NCBI RefSeq assembly: GCF_949628215.1
Contig: NC_134297.1
Coordinates: 4,526,001-4,590,000 of the forward strand
DNA: 64,000 nt
Reading direction: 5' to 3'
Source of the DNA: Phalacrocorax aristotelis
Taxonomy: Eukaryota; Chordata; Aves; Suliformes; Phalacrocoracidae
In this document: in pieces, positions 40,482 through 51,900 of the stretch
How positions within the stretch are numbered: position 1 is the first letter of the stretch
Layout of the letters: each line of letters begins with the position of its first letter
Position numbers and translations under genes: made by a program
The notes under the pieces: model-generated
The model's input: only the letters and a program-made list of their open reading frames with translations
Told to the model about the DNA's origin: nothing
Databases searched by the model: none

Positions 40482-40544
40482 ATGTCCTGGGACCTCTGGA
40501 GCTGTCAGTGGGCAGACAAGGACACGGGCATCGGGTTATCGTGA
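40482..40544 (+). CDS. Upstream ORF of 20 codons ahead of the MKGFKL start
   Basis: ATG 40482 opens a frame reading MSWDLWSCQWADKDTGIGLS and ending at TGA 40542-40544, only 8 nt before the main ATG at 40553. In-frame ATGs further up (40431, 40260) would lengthen it if they are transcribed. It is in a different frame from the main ORF. A stop this close leaves little room for reinitiation, so the uORF could dampen translation of the canonical isoform. Whether the peptide itself is selected is unknown. Confidence 0.4.
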   Translation: MSWDLWSCQWADKDTGIGLS

Positions 40545-40552
40545 CTGTACTA

Positions 40553-40575
40553 ATGAAAGGGTTCAAGCTCGCCTG
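40553..40575 (+). CDS. GRAMD1B: GRAMD1B canonical first coding exon (MKGFKLA)
   Basis: ATG 40553 encodes MKGFKLA plus TG, then a consensus donor TG|GTAAGC (GT at 40576). The known mammalian GRAMD1B (Aster-B) begins MKGFKLSC, with Cys as the eighth residue; a shared exon starting with C would complete TG+C as Cys here. This short N-terminal exon carries no domain; the GRAM, ASTER/VASt and C-terminal transmembrane parts are downstream of the window. The protein sits in the ER and moves cholesterol from plasma membrane to ER at contact sites. The frame stays open upstream for at least 408 nt, with in-frame ATGs at 40145 and 40265, so an N-terminal extension is formally possible. It ends in the same codon phase as exon B, so the two starts are interchangeable. 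Confidence 0.85.
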
Positions 40576-41370
40576 GTAAGCAGGGGGGTGCGGGGGGGCG
40601 ATGCGGTCACCCCCCCTTTCCCGAAATCTTCCTCCTTCCCCGCCGCAGCGCTGGGAGCGGGGGGGCGGCGGGGGAGAGGGGATGCGCCCCGCCGAACGGG
40701 CCGGTGCTGCGCCGCAAAGCCGGGCCGCTGCAGCCGTCCGGGCGGGCTGCGGCGGGGGGAGCCGCCGGCAATGGCTGCAGCCGCGGGCCGCTCCTCTCCG
40801 GGCATCTCCGCATCAGGAGCGCGATGCCGTGAGCCTCCCTCTGGTCGGGCTGCATCTTCCTCCCCGCCGCCGCCGCCGCCACCCCTTCTCTTCCTCTTCC
40901 CGGCTTTCGCTATGGTTGTGCATGAATTTGCATCTGTGTGTGCGTGCACGTAACACCCGCACACCTGAGCGTCTGGACGCGGCGTCGACGGGGGTGCAGA
41001 GAAAATCTGCGCGTGCAGGTTTGTTTTTTGACCTGGAGAAAACGTTTTGAATCCTACGGGCGTGGAATGGCTCCTGCTCCGCTTGTCCTTTAAATAGCTG
41101 CTGTTGGGATGCACCTTATTGGCGCGTTCCTATAATAATCTATGAGAGTTGGGAGTCGAGGGAACTAACAGCTTCCTGGAAGGTACTGAAGTGCTCATTA
41201 CTCCTCTGATCGTTCCTGGGTGTTCTGGGGGAAAACTCTCCAGGTTTGGACAAGTGGGCAGCGAAAGAAAACGTCGTGTGGGTGAAAGTCGATCAACAAA
41301 GCTGCGTGTGTATCTAAAAAGTTGGCGCGTAGATATTTTTGTCGGTCAAGTTTGTAATTTAGATGGGTGG

Positions 41371-41437
41371 GTAAATATATATGTAGGTAATATATATAGA
41401 TGCAGTTATGCATATATATAATATATTTAATATAAAA
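41371..41437 (+). repeat. AT-rich low-complexity tract
   Basis: Repeated ATAT blocks are interrupted by short GT and GC-containing words. The tract starts about 300 nt after the CpG island and marks its abrupt 3' compositional edge. Confidence 0.8.
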
Positions 41438-41860
41438 TTGGCCAACAAAGATTTATATAAAGTCTTGAGTATATTAAAACTCTTCTAAATCTCTGGTATG
41501 TTCAATGTACTTAGTTGGAATAAACAGTCATTGAATTATTGCAAAGAAATTGATTTAATCAGAACTTTATTAGATGGAACAGTTCCATAGTTAGTAGCAG
41601 AATGTGACTTTTTAATTTGAATTGAAATTGTAAAGTGGATGATAAGAGCAATGTGAAGGCCTGTTTCTTTTTCTCATTCCTTTTTCTTTGTAACAAAAAA
41701 GGAAGCAATCATAGAAAACAACAGCCTCCCTCTTAAGTGTGCTGTTTTGCACCAGTATGAATTTAGTGCTTTGAGATCCTTGCCTGTAAAGTGTGAGAAA
41801 ACAGTGAAGTTATTTTTCATGTGTTGTTTTATTTACTGCTGCTATTTTTTTTTTCTGTGT

Positions 41861-41876
41861 AAAAAAAAAAAAAAAA
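41861..41876 (+). repeat. A16 homopolymer
   Basis: A run of sixteen A in the first intron, a simple repeat with no retroposon body recognised before it. Confidence 0.85.
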
Positions 41877-42102
41877 TTAAAAGCACTACAGCACAGCACT
41901 AGGAAGCATCTTGTACTGGGCCCCAGGGGACAGACTAGAGCCAGGGATGACTCAATAGGTCATCTCTTTTCCTTATTTCTGTAATTTTGTCTTTTATTTC
42001 ATTACACTGAGAGCCTTTGAAATTTTCCAATGTGTACACGGCCATGCATAACATAAACTGTATATAGCCATTAGTATTTTAAAGTCTTAAACAATTGTTT
42101 TC

Positions 42103-42117
42103 TTTTTTTTTTTTTTT
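42103..42117 (+). repeat. T15 homopolymer
   Basis: A run of fifteen T followed by AAATAAAA, a simple repeat. No minus-strand retroposon body is recognised next to it. Confidence 0.85.
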
Positions 42118-43499
42118 AAATAAAAGCCTAGCTCTTGCACTGATTTACTGCGTTACATGGTATGCAGTTGGGCTGACAAGTTGCATAATAGCTTAGTGTA
42201 CTACCAGGGAGCAAAGCATGTGTTATAAATGCTGTGATCATGTGTATCTGCAATAACATGGCACCCCACTGCATTCATTTCTGTACCTGCCTGTGAGCAA
42301 CACTGGCCGTTTCTGTTAATCGTGTAACTGGAGCGCTTTTGCATACTCGGTTCTATCACGGCATTTATAACAGCTAATGCTGAAGCCAGTCTGTTAATTT
42401 TGTCAGACTTCAGAGCCGAGCAAGCCAGGCTGGTAGATTCAGGAGCTGGATGGGAGGCATGAGAAGATTACTCATGTGCTGGATGAAATGCTGGCGGTGT
42501 TTCAGTAGGTGACGCTCTTCCCTCTGAGTTTTGTCCGTCTCGGGCTCCTGGCAGGGTCCTGGGGCACTGTGCTGTCCTGGGTGCAGTAAAGGTCTTCAGC
42601 ACTTCCCCTGGCTCTCCTGGAAATGCTTGAAGTGTACTAACCAAGCCCTGCTTGGGCTGCCCCGTCAGTATCACCCCCTTCATCTTCCTCTGAATGCCAA
42701 AGAGAACCAAGTAAAAGATTCTGATTGCCTGCCTTATTTAATAAAAACGTACAGTGTTTTGGATCTTCGCAGCAGTTACGCTGTTCCTTCTCTAGGATGT
42801 TTACAGACATTTTTATTTGATTGCGTTGTAATACCCAGGTGCAGAAGGGTGAGTTAAGGATATTTTTTCAAGTTCTGTTTTACCTAAGCACATGTGTATG
42901 TCACTACTGGACTGACTGGCATGGCTCTAGAGGAGCATGGATCTAAAAGCAGAATACAGAGTTCCCCGCAAATTCTTTGTCAACCTTGGTTAGCGTGCCT
43001 TAATGTGTGTTGTACAGCCTTCAATATTTGCAGTGAAATGGCTTTACAGGATTAGTATTTGTCTAAAATAAAAAACCATGTCAAATGTGCGGCATACGAA
43101 CAGATCTTTCAGTCCTTGCTGTAGAAGTGGCGATTCCAGTTCTAGATGGCACTGCTGGGGTTAACGCAGATTTCCTTATGGAGCGGTTCTCAGAAAGACA
43201 CATGATTTCTTTCTGTACCAGGAAGGGCAGTAGTACAGGGACAGAATGCTGTCAGCAGGAGCAGCCCTCTCTGACCGTTAGGAAGAGGACTTGCTCTTGC
43301 CTGTTTTTAGACCACCCGTTCATTTCGTGCTGTTGGATTGCACAAGATAACATAGTGTAATTTATTAGGGAACCTCTGGCCATCTCCGAGTCTTAGTGTA
43401 AGCTTGTTTTGGCAAAAGACAATGTGCTGATCTCTAATACGATGTCATGCGTTTTTGCAGTACGCCACCTAATTCTGCCCAAAATGATCTCATCACCAT

Positions 43500-43737
43500 C
43501 TGGTATCATATCACAGCATAGCTGCATACCAGGGAGTCATTAGGTGGTCACAGTACACTGCGGTACAGCAGAATCCTGATGTATAACCATTGTATCTTTA
43601 TGACATCAAAATGTGACTGTGTTGTATCATGATACGAGATCCTGATGCACCAGTGCAGCGTCACGCTGTTATGGTACAACATCCAGGTATCAGAAACGAG
43701 ACTGCAGTCCCCTTGTAGGTTGTCATCATATGACAAC
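43500..43737. repeat. Cluster of short inverted repeats
   Basis: Three perfect dyads lie within 240 nt. CTGGTAT (43500) pairs with ATACCAG (ends 43532) over a 19-nt loop. GTATCATGATAC at 43624-43635 is a 12-nt palindrome. GTTGTCAT and ATGACAAC at 43719-43737 flank a 3-nt loop. The words ATCCTGATG and ACGAGA also recur. It may be a decayed palindromic repeat or a hairpin-forming region. I cannot name a family. Confidence 0.5.
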
Positions 43738-46700
43738 AGTTTGTGTTGTCAGGGCCTCGTATCCTGGTTAAATAGGTCATCTTTATGCCACAGTGTAGTA
43801 TTTTAACACTGTTGCATACGTCTTTATGTTGTGACATGGTGTTGTGAGAGAGAACTTTTGCTTCTGGTCTTACATCACCATTATCTCACAGATCCTTAGG
43901 GGCTATAATGGGCCAGGCCCTGAGCTTTACATTTCAGAAAGCCAGAAAGTACAACAGCAGGGCAGGCAGGCTTTCCCTCCCCTCAAAGCTCAGACAGTGT
44001 TTCCTGCCATTAGCATTCTCCCTTGTTAGGAGCTTTGGGGAGCTCATAATCCAGCATGGACAGATACTATTTAGGATCTTTTATGAAAAGTGAGAATCAA
44101 ATGACCGAAGAGTCTTGCAGGGACAAAACGGGATACTGAGCAAAACCGTGCTCATCTGATTTTCCTGCTTTTGTGGTTCCTCCTGCATCGCCTGTGCTGA
44201 TTTGTTGATGGGAATTTTCCTGAGCCACAGAACCCGCTATGTGGAACCTACAGAGAAAACAAGGGCCAAAGGCTCTATCTAAAAATAAATCTGTAATTCA
44301 TTTTTCTGCTAGTGCCTGTGGGTGAGAAAAAAACCTCTCAATGTTCCAACACCCTACTTATCTGAAGGAAGGATCTATTATATAGTTGTGGGGGTGGGAT
44401 TGGAACTAGGTAGGGTTACAGAACAGCAAAGCTAAAATCAGCAGTCGTTTGATGTCAGGAAGCAGTGAAGGTTAACGTTAGGCATTTTCAGTTATGTATG
44501 CTGTAAGGCTGCGACTTCAGGAGTTCTTTGTGTCTAGACCAGGCTAACGATACCTGCCCTTTCAATTGGTTCTGTCAGTGTCTCGGAGCCATGAGTACAT
44601 AAGAGGGGAGGGACAAGGTTCATCAGCTATCGCGCTAGTCCTACATAGTTCTGTCCTTACAGTCTAGTCGTGCGACTTCTTTGAAGTCTAAAATAACAGG
44701 TTAGCAAAAAAGAGGCACAAGGAATGCATTCTGCCCTCGGTTATATAGAATTTGTACTTGCTGTGATACAGAAGAGTGACAAACGTGGGTGTTTGGGATC
44801 CTTGCCTCTTTAACTGCGCAGTGAAATGATGATGTCATTTAAATAACTTTCAATTTCATATCGATACTGCAGAGACTTAAAAAGCTACTGTGTGCAATGA
44901 AAATTAACTTCGTTCTATTGCGTGCAAATGAAAGATGAATTTTCAAATCAATTCTTCCTCAGTTTTTTGGAGAAGGCTAGCAAAACAGTTCCAGTGGAGT
45001 TACATAATTGTGCTGTTTGACCCTCACGTTTACAGGTTAAAATGTTGTGTTTCAGTGTTCGTATTTCCTCTGTCTTCGTCAGGTCTTCTGCATCTACATG
45101 TTTCTTCTTTGTGCTTTTTATTCACAAGGAAGAAATAGGTGCTGCTAATCCTGCACTAAGAACCATCAAAGGTGACCCATATACATATAAATATGGCTCT
45201 AGCATTTTTGGAAAGAAGAGGCTTTCACTCCTTATAAATTCTGCAAATGGATCTTAGGATTCAGAACGTTTCCGTTTGCTGTCGGTGCGGTAGGAAAAGG
45301 AAACTGTATTAATAGGTCGCTCGTCTCTCCCTGCATCCAGAATATTCTGAACAATTTGACTGAACCTCTGTCCATAAAGTACAGTTTCTATCCTTTCTCT
45401 CTCAACAGGAGGAAACATTACGATGTCGTGCAAAGCGACCCGAAGAACAACTTTGAGCAGTATTGGAAGATTTATTTTGTCAATGGTTTCATTGAAGTCG
45501 TTAGCAGCAGGTTTTGTGCGAATTTATCTGGGCTTTTCAGTAGCGGGGAGTGATAGTAAGCAGTTAGAAGCCTAATCCAAGTGCACTAATGTCAAGGGAA
45601 AATCTGGCCTGCAACTCACTTGGCCAGACTGTACTCGTAGTCACTAACTGAGCCAGAAAGAGAACCGAGATCAGCTTGTTAGCAATTTTTGTCCTGGACT
45701 GCACACTGCCACACTGAATTAATACTTCCAGTGGTAATATGGTACGAGTAAAGAATACAAAATTACAGAGGAAGGAGACTATTTGAAGATAAACTGCCTG
45801 AGTCGTCATGAAGCCCTTGATCTGAGATTTGGTTTGCTGTAGCTCTGTGTGACGATAGACTGGCAAAAGTACCCCTTTAGGGTTTTTTTGTTTATTTGTT
45901 ATGTGGTATGCTTTTGACATCAATTTTTGATTTAAAATCGGATAAACATGCGTCATTTTGTTCTCTAATAGATATATGTGCTTACTGAAACCTCTCTGAG
46001 GGCAACTAGAGAGAAGAGTTTTTTGATGTACGCCACGAAGACGCTGTGCTTTGCAGAGCTTGCTCCCGACACTCAAAATATCTCCTTCAGGTTTCTCCTT
46101 GGGCTGCAGATTATTTTGGCTAATTGAATCCTAATCATTTGTTTTGCTCTAAAATTGCCTTTTCTGCTTATCAGATGGTGAAATCGCCTCGCGCTCCCTC
46201 TAGTCCTTCAGCAGCCTCACAAATGTCAAGTGAAGGGCAAACTGCTTGGAACTGTTCTGGAATCCTGCAGCCATTGCTTGCTCAGGGCCTTAAGTTGAGA
46301 TGACTGAGGTTGCAGTGAGGCTTTTCTAGAGATTCTTCTCCTCACGTGTGCAGGAGGAAAAAGCATGGAAAGAGGCAAATTCAGTCAAGAAGAGGCTGTA
46401 GAAAACATTTAGCAGATACTTTTTTTTCTTCTCTCTCAGCCTAAGTGTGGAGCTGAGACTGAGTGTGCTATTTAACTGCTTGGTCCCTTCAGATGAGAAG
46501 CGAGGTCCTGGCTATCGGAGCTGGAAGTCACAAGAAGCCAGTTATATGCCTGGATCTGTCAATGACTGGTTGTATCATGAACTTGCCTCTGCCCCAGTTT
46601 CCATGTCTGCAAAATGGGACGTACCGTTCCTCCCTTCCTTCTCCCTGTATGCTCCCTCTCACTGAAGCAGTTTGATATTCACATGTGACAAGTGCTAAAA

Positions 46701-48727
46701 GGGGTATATAGAAAAGCGTTCCGCAATTTGTAAGCACGTGATTCACCCCGCTTCTGTTAATAGTTAGGAAACACTCACATACGTAAAATTTCTGCTAGAT
46801 CAGGGCTATTCTGCTCAGCAAGCGGGCATGGTCAAGGTCTGAAAGAGCCAAATGTTCTCATCTGAGCTTTTGTGGCATGTTATGCAAGAATTGCTGTGTC
46901 ATGGTCAAGATCCCTTTTGCTTAATCACATTTGCCAACTGAAATTCCCCTTGGGAGCAGGACTCTTCTTTGCTCTCTATTCTAAACTAGTTAGTGGTATG
47001 CCTTTGGTTGATTAAGCAGCTGCTGTGTTTATCCTTGGATCTTCCCTTGCATGCATCTGATTTCAGTCCTGGTTAGAAAGTGCATCTTAATGGCAGAATA
47101 CCATTATTATTATAATTGATACTTCTTATAAATGGTAACTGTTCATTTCAGTATTTTGAATCTGGTGAAAGTAAATTATATAAATTGAGATACAGTAGCA
47201 GTACTAGTATCTAAGTATAAAATAGCTAAGTTTAGGAAATGAAGGGACCAAAACAAGTGCTGTACATAAATCAGTAGCTCTTCTCTTCCTTCTGTAACTC
47301 CTGTATGCTCTTGTAGAGCCACATGCTGAATACAAGATGGTGGAATGTTATCTGAGCTTCTCCTTTACTAAATTTTTCCGTTTGGCCAGTTTTAGGTCTG
47401 CGCTGTTGATTATACTTTACATTTTCCAGTGGTTTATTCTCCATAACCATTTTCCCTGCACAGAATGCTCTCTGCGGTCACAGCCAAGTGACCTGGGGGT
47501 AGACGCTCTGCTTTTTACAACTAACACAAGATGTAAAATGCTGCCATCCTCATTTGGCAGCGTTGCAGCTGCTCTGTGCATATGGCAAAGGACCAGTGAA
47601 GGAGGGATTTGGGGTTTTATTTGGTGGGAGGGGGAGATATCTATTTGGTGTGTATATTTTGAAAAATTTTCAAACCACTTGGAATACCAGCTTTGGAAGA
47701 ATGTGGCTTGACTGCACCTAATTTCAGGCCTTGGAACTGAAAGAAGGAAAATGGAGGAGAAAATTAGTTGAATGAAGAAGAGCTGGGGAGGAAGAAGGTG
47801 GTGTATATTCAGGAGTAGCAAAGGTTGGATAACAGAAAAAAATGTCTGTATATGCATCTAATTTAAGGCACCAAATTAGCTGTGAGGGGAGGAGGAAGGG
47901 CGACTTGTTGATTTTTAGTGTAAGAACAGCTCTCTCTAACTAGAATCGTTCCTTTAATGAAATACTAAGCAAACAAGCCTGTGTTTAAATGACAGGAGGA
48001 AGAGATGGCAAGGTCTGAGGATTCCAGAGAAATCGTTTGCAAGGTCTCATCCCTTACTTGTGTAGTGATGACATATCAAGTGCTGTGAATTAAAAGGTTG
48101 CCACTGGAGACAGAAGCATTTTAGAAAGCCGGTAGAAAGAGCTGTAATTTTGGTGTATTTCTGACCTTGGAGGAATAGAAATAAAGCAGCCATAGAGGTC
48201 CGAAAGCAGTGCCCTCTGCTCATGAGGAGATTGGGTTGTGGCTGTGCAGCCCTCTAAACTGGAATTTATTTTTTTTAGAGCTGTCAGCTGTTAAGAAATG
48301 GTGTACTTGTGCGGTGGCCTTCAACCTGATGTACATTTTAGGAATGAGGTTTGGGAGGCAAACTGTTGCTTAGTTTAGGCCATGAAAAGAAGGTATGTGT
48401 CTAGGGGTTGGAGCTTAGAGAATCTGAGCAATATTCAGCAGCTGGTTCAAGGCAGTAAAACTACATCATTGCTTCAAATGCCTGTTATATTATGTTTCCA
48501 ACAGAAAGAATAAGTTCCCTATTGATTTTTCAGAGTTTCTGTTTCAAAGACAGGTAATAGCACAACCGATTTTGGAAATGGATCTGTTTATAAGATTGCG
48601 TTGTTTTACAGTGAGAGAGGCTCTTAAAAGAAGGGCACTGCTGTGCTAGGAGATTTTCATGCACACCTCTAGAGGCTGTTCTGAAGAGCTTACATCCTAA
48701 ACAGGCAAGATGAACGAAAGGTAGAAG

Positions 48728-48992
48728 AAAGGACAAGGGGCAACAGTTCTAAACTGAAAGACAGTAAGTTTAGATTAGACACAGGAAGAAATGTATTACA
48801 ATGCGGGTGGTGAGACACTGGAAGAGGTTGCCCAGAGAAGCTGTGGGTGCACCATCCCTGGAAGTGTTCAAGGCCAGGCTGGATGGGGCTTTGAGCAACC
48901 TGATCTAGTGGAAGATGTTCCTGCCCATGGCAGGGGGGTTTGACTAGATAATCTTCGAAGGTCCAACTTCCAACTCAAACCATTCTATGATT
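48728..48992 (+). repeat. CR1 LINE, 3' end, relatively well preserved
   Basis: Typical avian CR1 3' sequence in order: 'ggacaaggggcaa' near 48731, 'tgagacactggaagaggttgc' region near 48810, 'ccatccctggaagt', 'caaggccaggctggatgggg', 'gagcaacctgatctag', 'gactagat', 'aaggtcc' and the terminal 'cattctatgatt'. CR1 is a non-LTR retrotransposon, usually 5'-truncated as here, and the octamer-like end is diagnostic. Preservation suggests a younger insertion than the copy at 56 kb. No coding capacity remains. It is the best single indicator that this is a bird genome. Confidence 0.93.
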
Positions 48993-51900
48993 AGCCTTGG
49001 TTTGCAGATGAGAAACAAGGAGATTAAAAGCATTGGTAACTTTACCATGATTATTAATGGAGGTGTGCTAGAAAACTTGCCTACTAGAAGCTTAGCCTAG
49101 GTGAGCAAAAATTGTTATAGCTTAAAACAGTTCTTTGGATAGAGCAAACTATACTGATGCTAGTATAGTCTAGCTAGCATCAGAAATGCAAACTGGCCAG
49201 CCATATCCCTGCACTTCTCATAGATGATTTGTCCAAAGTTGCAGGCTGGATCCATATAATTGCCTCAAAGCAACCTGTCTTGCTCATATTTGGAAAGAAC
49301 GTAATTGTCATAAGGACATTTATTCTTTCAAGGATCACAGCCCAGATTAAGAACTTCCGATGATTTAGATGTTGCTTTGCAAGATTTCCCTCATGAAGCT
49401 CAAAACTGTATGGATACGTTTCACATGGAGGTTTTGGGAACAAAAATATGGCAAGTGAAAGCAATTCTCTAAACTGTAGTGCTCCAACAGCTGTAACACC
49501 ACCCAAATGCAAACCTTAGAGTCTTGCATGGCTAGCAAACAGCAGTAACCGAGGAGTTGTGGGACTGGGCTGCTGCCGATTGGAAAATTGTGGAAAGCAG
49601 AACTAGAGGCAGAAAAAAACTTGATGGAATTGATACGTGGTCCTGCCAATGTGGGCCAGTTCCCTGTTCTGTCTTCATCAGTGGTTACCTAATGCTGTTT
49701 ATAAATGTGGCAAGTGAATGGGTTTATACCACTTCTCTCATGCTCTTGACTGCAAGAACTTGACATCAGTGTAGTTTTTTCCCTCAATTTAGCATAATCG
49801 CATTACTCATTGCTATAAAACCTTTTAATACAGCTTCTCTTTCTTTTTGGTATTTACATTCTTCAAATATTTGTTGACCGCTTCACTTCCCTTCAAGTTT
49901 TGTTTTATAAACGAGCCTCAGGAATTCTGTGATGTTTTTCTTTTCTTTGAACTTATTGCTCCATAAGAATATCCCTCTGGCTATGTAGCACCCTTATAAT
50001 AAAGTTCCTTGTAGAGATTAACTGATCATAGAGAGCAAATATTTTATCACCTTCCATGAGATAGGATTGCTCAGACTATGCAGCTCTGAATCATGTTAGT
50101 CTTTCCTGCACCACGTTTCAAGAACGTCTAACTTGCTTTGCGCTCTTACCCTGCGCACTGTCGAGCTGTGCTGCTTTCTTGCTTTCTCAGTTCTTTGAGT
50201 TGGTGGGCATGACTTTCTGTTTCATCCATTATGCTTTTTTGGAGTAGGTGCAAAATCAAGGACAGCGGTAGGGTAGTGTTCTTCATGCTTTGCCCAGAAG
50301 AGAAACAGTCACAGTCTCCGTTTATTTTTCTTGTGAGGCAGGTTTTTGTATGTGTGTTTATATACACTCTCAATATGAGTCACATTATTACCTTCTGCGT
50401 TTTATAACCTCCCTGTAGAAGAGGGCCTTTCAAAGAGTTTATATTTAAAAATACCCACGTGTTGAAGGCAAATATTTCTCCTGTTGCTGGCTGTGCTACC
50501 TGCTGTTGTATCAGGGAAGCAGATGGTTGTGTAGTGTCAGGTAAGATTTAGAGAAGGGTGTGTAGTCCCTCTAGCTCACCAAGATGAAGAGTTAGTATGT
50601 CTGTAGAAATGACTAAGTAGTCAGAGAAGAGTGCTTTGTGTGGGGGTGAAGAAGTTGAATTTAGAAGTAACTGGGATACTTGGGTCCACGCTGACTGCTC
50701 TGCTCCTTTGTCATCACAGAAATACTCCCTGGTGGTTTTTATAGCGGGGAGTACAGGGATATTTAATAAAGCTGCGCTCAAGTGCCCCTGCAAAAATGTT
50801 TGGGATGCCAGGGACATGCAACAGCATGGAGAAGCTGTACCAGGGCAGTAGAACAGGTAGGTAAAAGCAGGAGAAGAGAAGTCATCCTGAAATTTCATGG
50901 CTGTCATCAGTGAATGGAGCGTGGAGCAGCCAGGGTTAACGGAGCTCTACTGATGTGGGCTGCAGGGCATTCTTAAAGAGACAGTGGGTACTTTTCTTTC
51001 TAGTGGGCAGCAGCCAGTTCAGATGCCAAAGCTGGGTAGCAAGTCGCAAAGAAGGCTTTGTTTCAGCCATGCCAAGCTGTTATCAGAGCGGGGAATCTTT
51101 TTGTCTACTACTTTTGAGACCATAAAATGCATCGGAGCAGTAAGATTCTTGAATGGTTTAATGATCTCTCCCCCAGCAAAATTGCTTCTGTCTGCAGTTT
51201 AAATGGTGGTTTCAGAATCGGAGAGCAGAGGAGCAGGGAAGACACGCAGCTGCGCCCCGGGAAATGCGATGTGGTAACAGGTGGCGATGCAATCATTTAG
51301 CCCTTCCTTTTTTGTCTCCCGGGCAGGCAGGAGGACTCCTTCGTGTGGATGCAGGTTCCTTTGTGTTTGTGCATGCATTGTGAGTTCAGGCAGTTCCTCA
51401 GGAAAAAGGATGCCCTGATGCAGTGCAGGGCTGGGCCGGAGGTACAGAGGGTTTGACGGAGAAATCTAAGTGGGGTGGAAGGGATAGGGGTGTGTGGGGA
51501 GAAGCTGAGCAAGACTCTTATGGAGCAATGTCTTGTCTTCATGGGAGTAGGGGCTGGTCTGAGTAGCAGTTTAGTGGTGTTAGTGAGTTCCTGGGTTGAG
51601 CCCAGATTCTGTGTGATCCCAGATTACAGGAATCTGAGCCCATCCTGGAAGAAAGGGTCAAGCAAGAGTGAATCTAATGTGTGTGAATGGGTTTTGGGAC
51701 TGCAAATCAGAAGTAGCTCGGGAGGAACCTGAAGGTTGTCATGGGTAGTGCTTTGGGGGAAAGCTTTTAGAAGGCTGATTTTGGTTGGAATAAAGAGATT
51801 GGAACAGTCTGGAGGAATGAAGCAGCCGGCATAACTGTAACTGTTATATGACATAGAAGCGCACACTGCTCCAGCCCGTGCTAAAGAAAGAAATCAGACC

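Larger units (their letters stand above)
16803..40552 (+). other. GRAMD1B: Long intron, upstream of the CpG-island exon
   Basis: About 24 kb lies between exon B and exon C. For long transcripts it is intron; for short transcripts it is 5' flank. I see no supported coding exon. Notable contents are homopolymers (T14 at 26976, C11 at 29590, G18 at 35521), a small GC-rich promoter-like patch at 31.88-32.0 kb with a strong donor at 32100, a candidate 44-nt exon at 32811, and a purine-rich stretch at about 36640-37080. The rest is unremarkable noncoding sequence at this level of inspection. Confidence 0.6.
40130..41070 (+). promoter_or_regulatory. GRAMD1B: CpG island promoter of the canonical isoform
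   Basis: Roughly 0.9 kb of very GC-rich, CpG-dense sequence has sharp edges against AT-rich flanks. It has no TATA box and many GC-box-like G runs. Exon C (40553-40575) lies near its middle, as expected for a dispersed-start housekeeping-type promoter. Long open frames on both strands inside the island (up to 260 codons, 40171-40953) reflect the scarcity of AT-rich stop codons and are not taken as genes. The transcription start is not determinable by eye but is likely between about 40200 and 40480. Confidence 0.85.

Noticed and set aside
40171..40953. 260-codon open frame in the CpG island, plus 183- and 149-codon frames overlapping it on both strands
   Set aside because: In very GC-rich sequence stop codons are scarce. 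The products are Ala/Gly/Pro/Arg-rich with no domain, and they conflict with one another and with the real exon.
45409..45553. Acceptor-like CTCTCAACAG followed by a protein-looking stretch (RKHYDVVQSDPKNNFEQYWK)
   Set aside because: There is no good donor within the frame, no match to any GRAMD1B region I know, and it is too short to judge. It is treated as a chance open frame after a decoy acceptor.
45564..46076. 170-codon open frame on the minus strand with several hydrophobic stretches, superficially like a small membrane receptor
   Set aside because: About one or two frames of this length are expected by chance in 64 kb on six frames. No conserved receptor motif could be pinned down, no promoter or matching flank is seen, and the start is arbitrary. 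A tblastn hit to a receptor family would reopen it.
47417..47857. 146-codon minus-strand open frame, rich in Leu/Phe/Ser
   Set aside because: The composition is that of translated AT-rich intron, with no motif or splice context.
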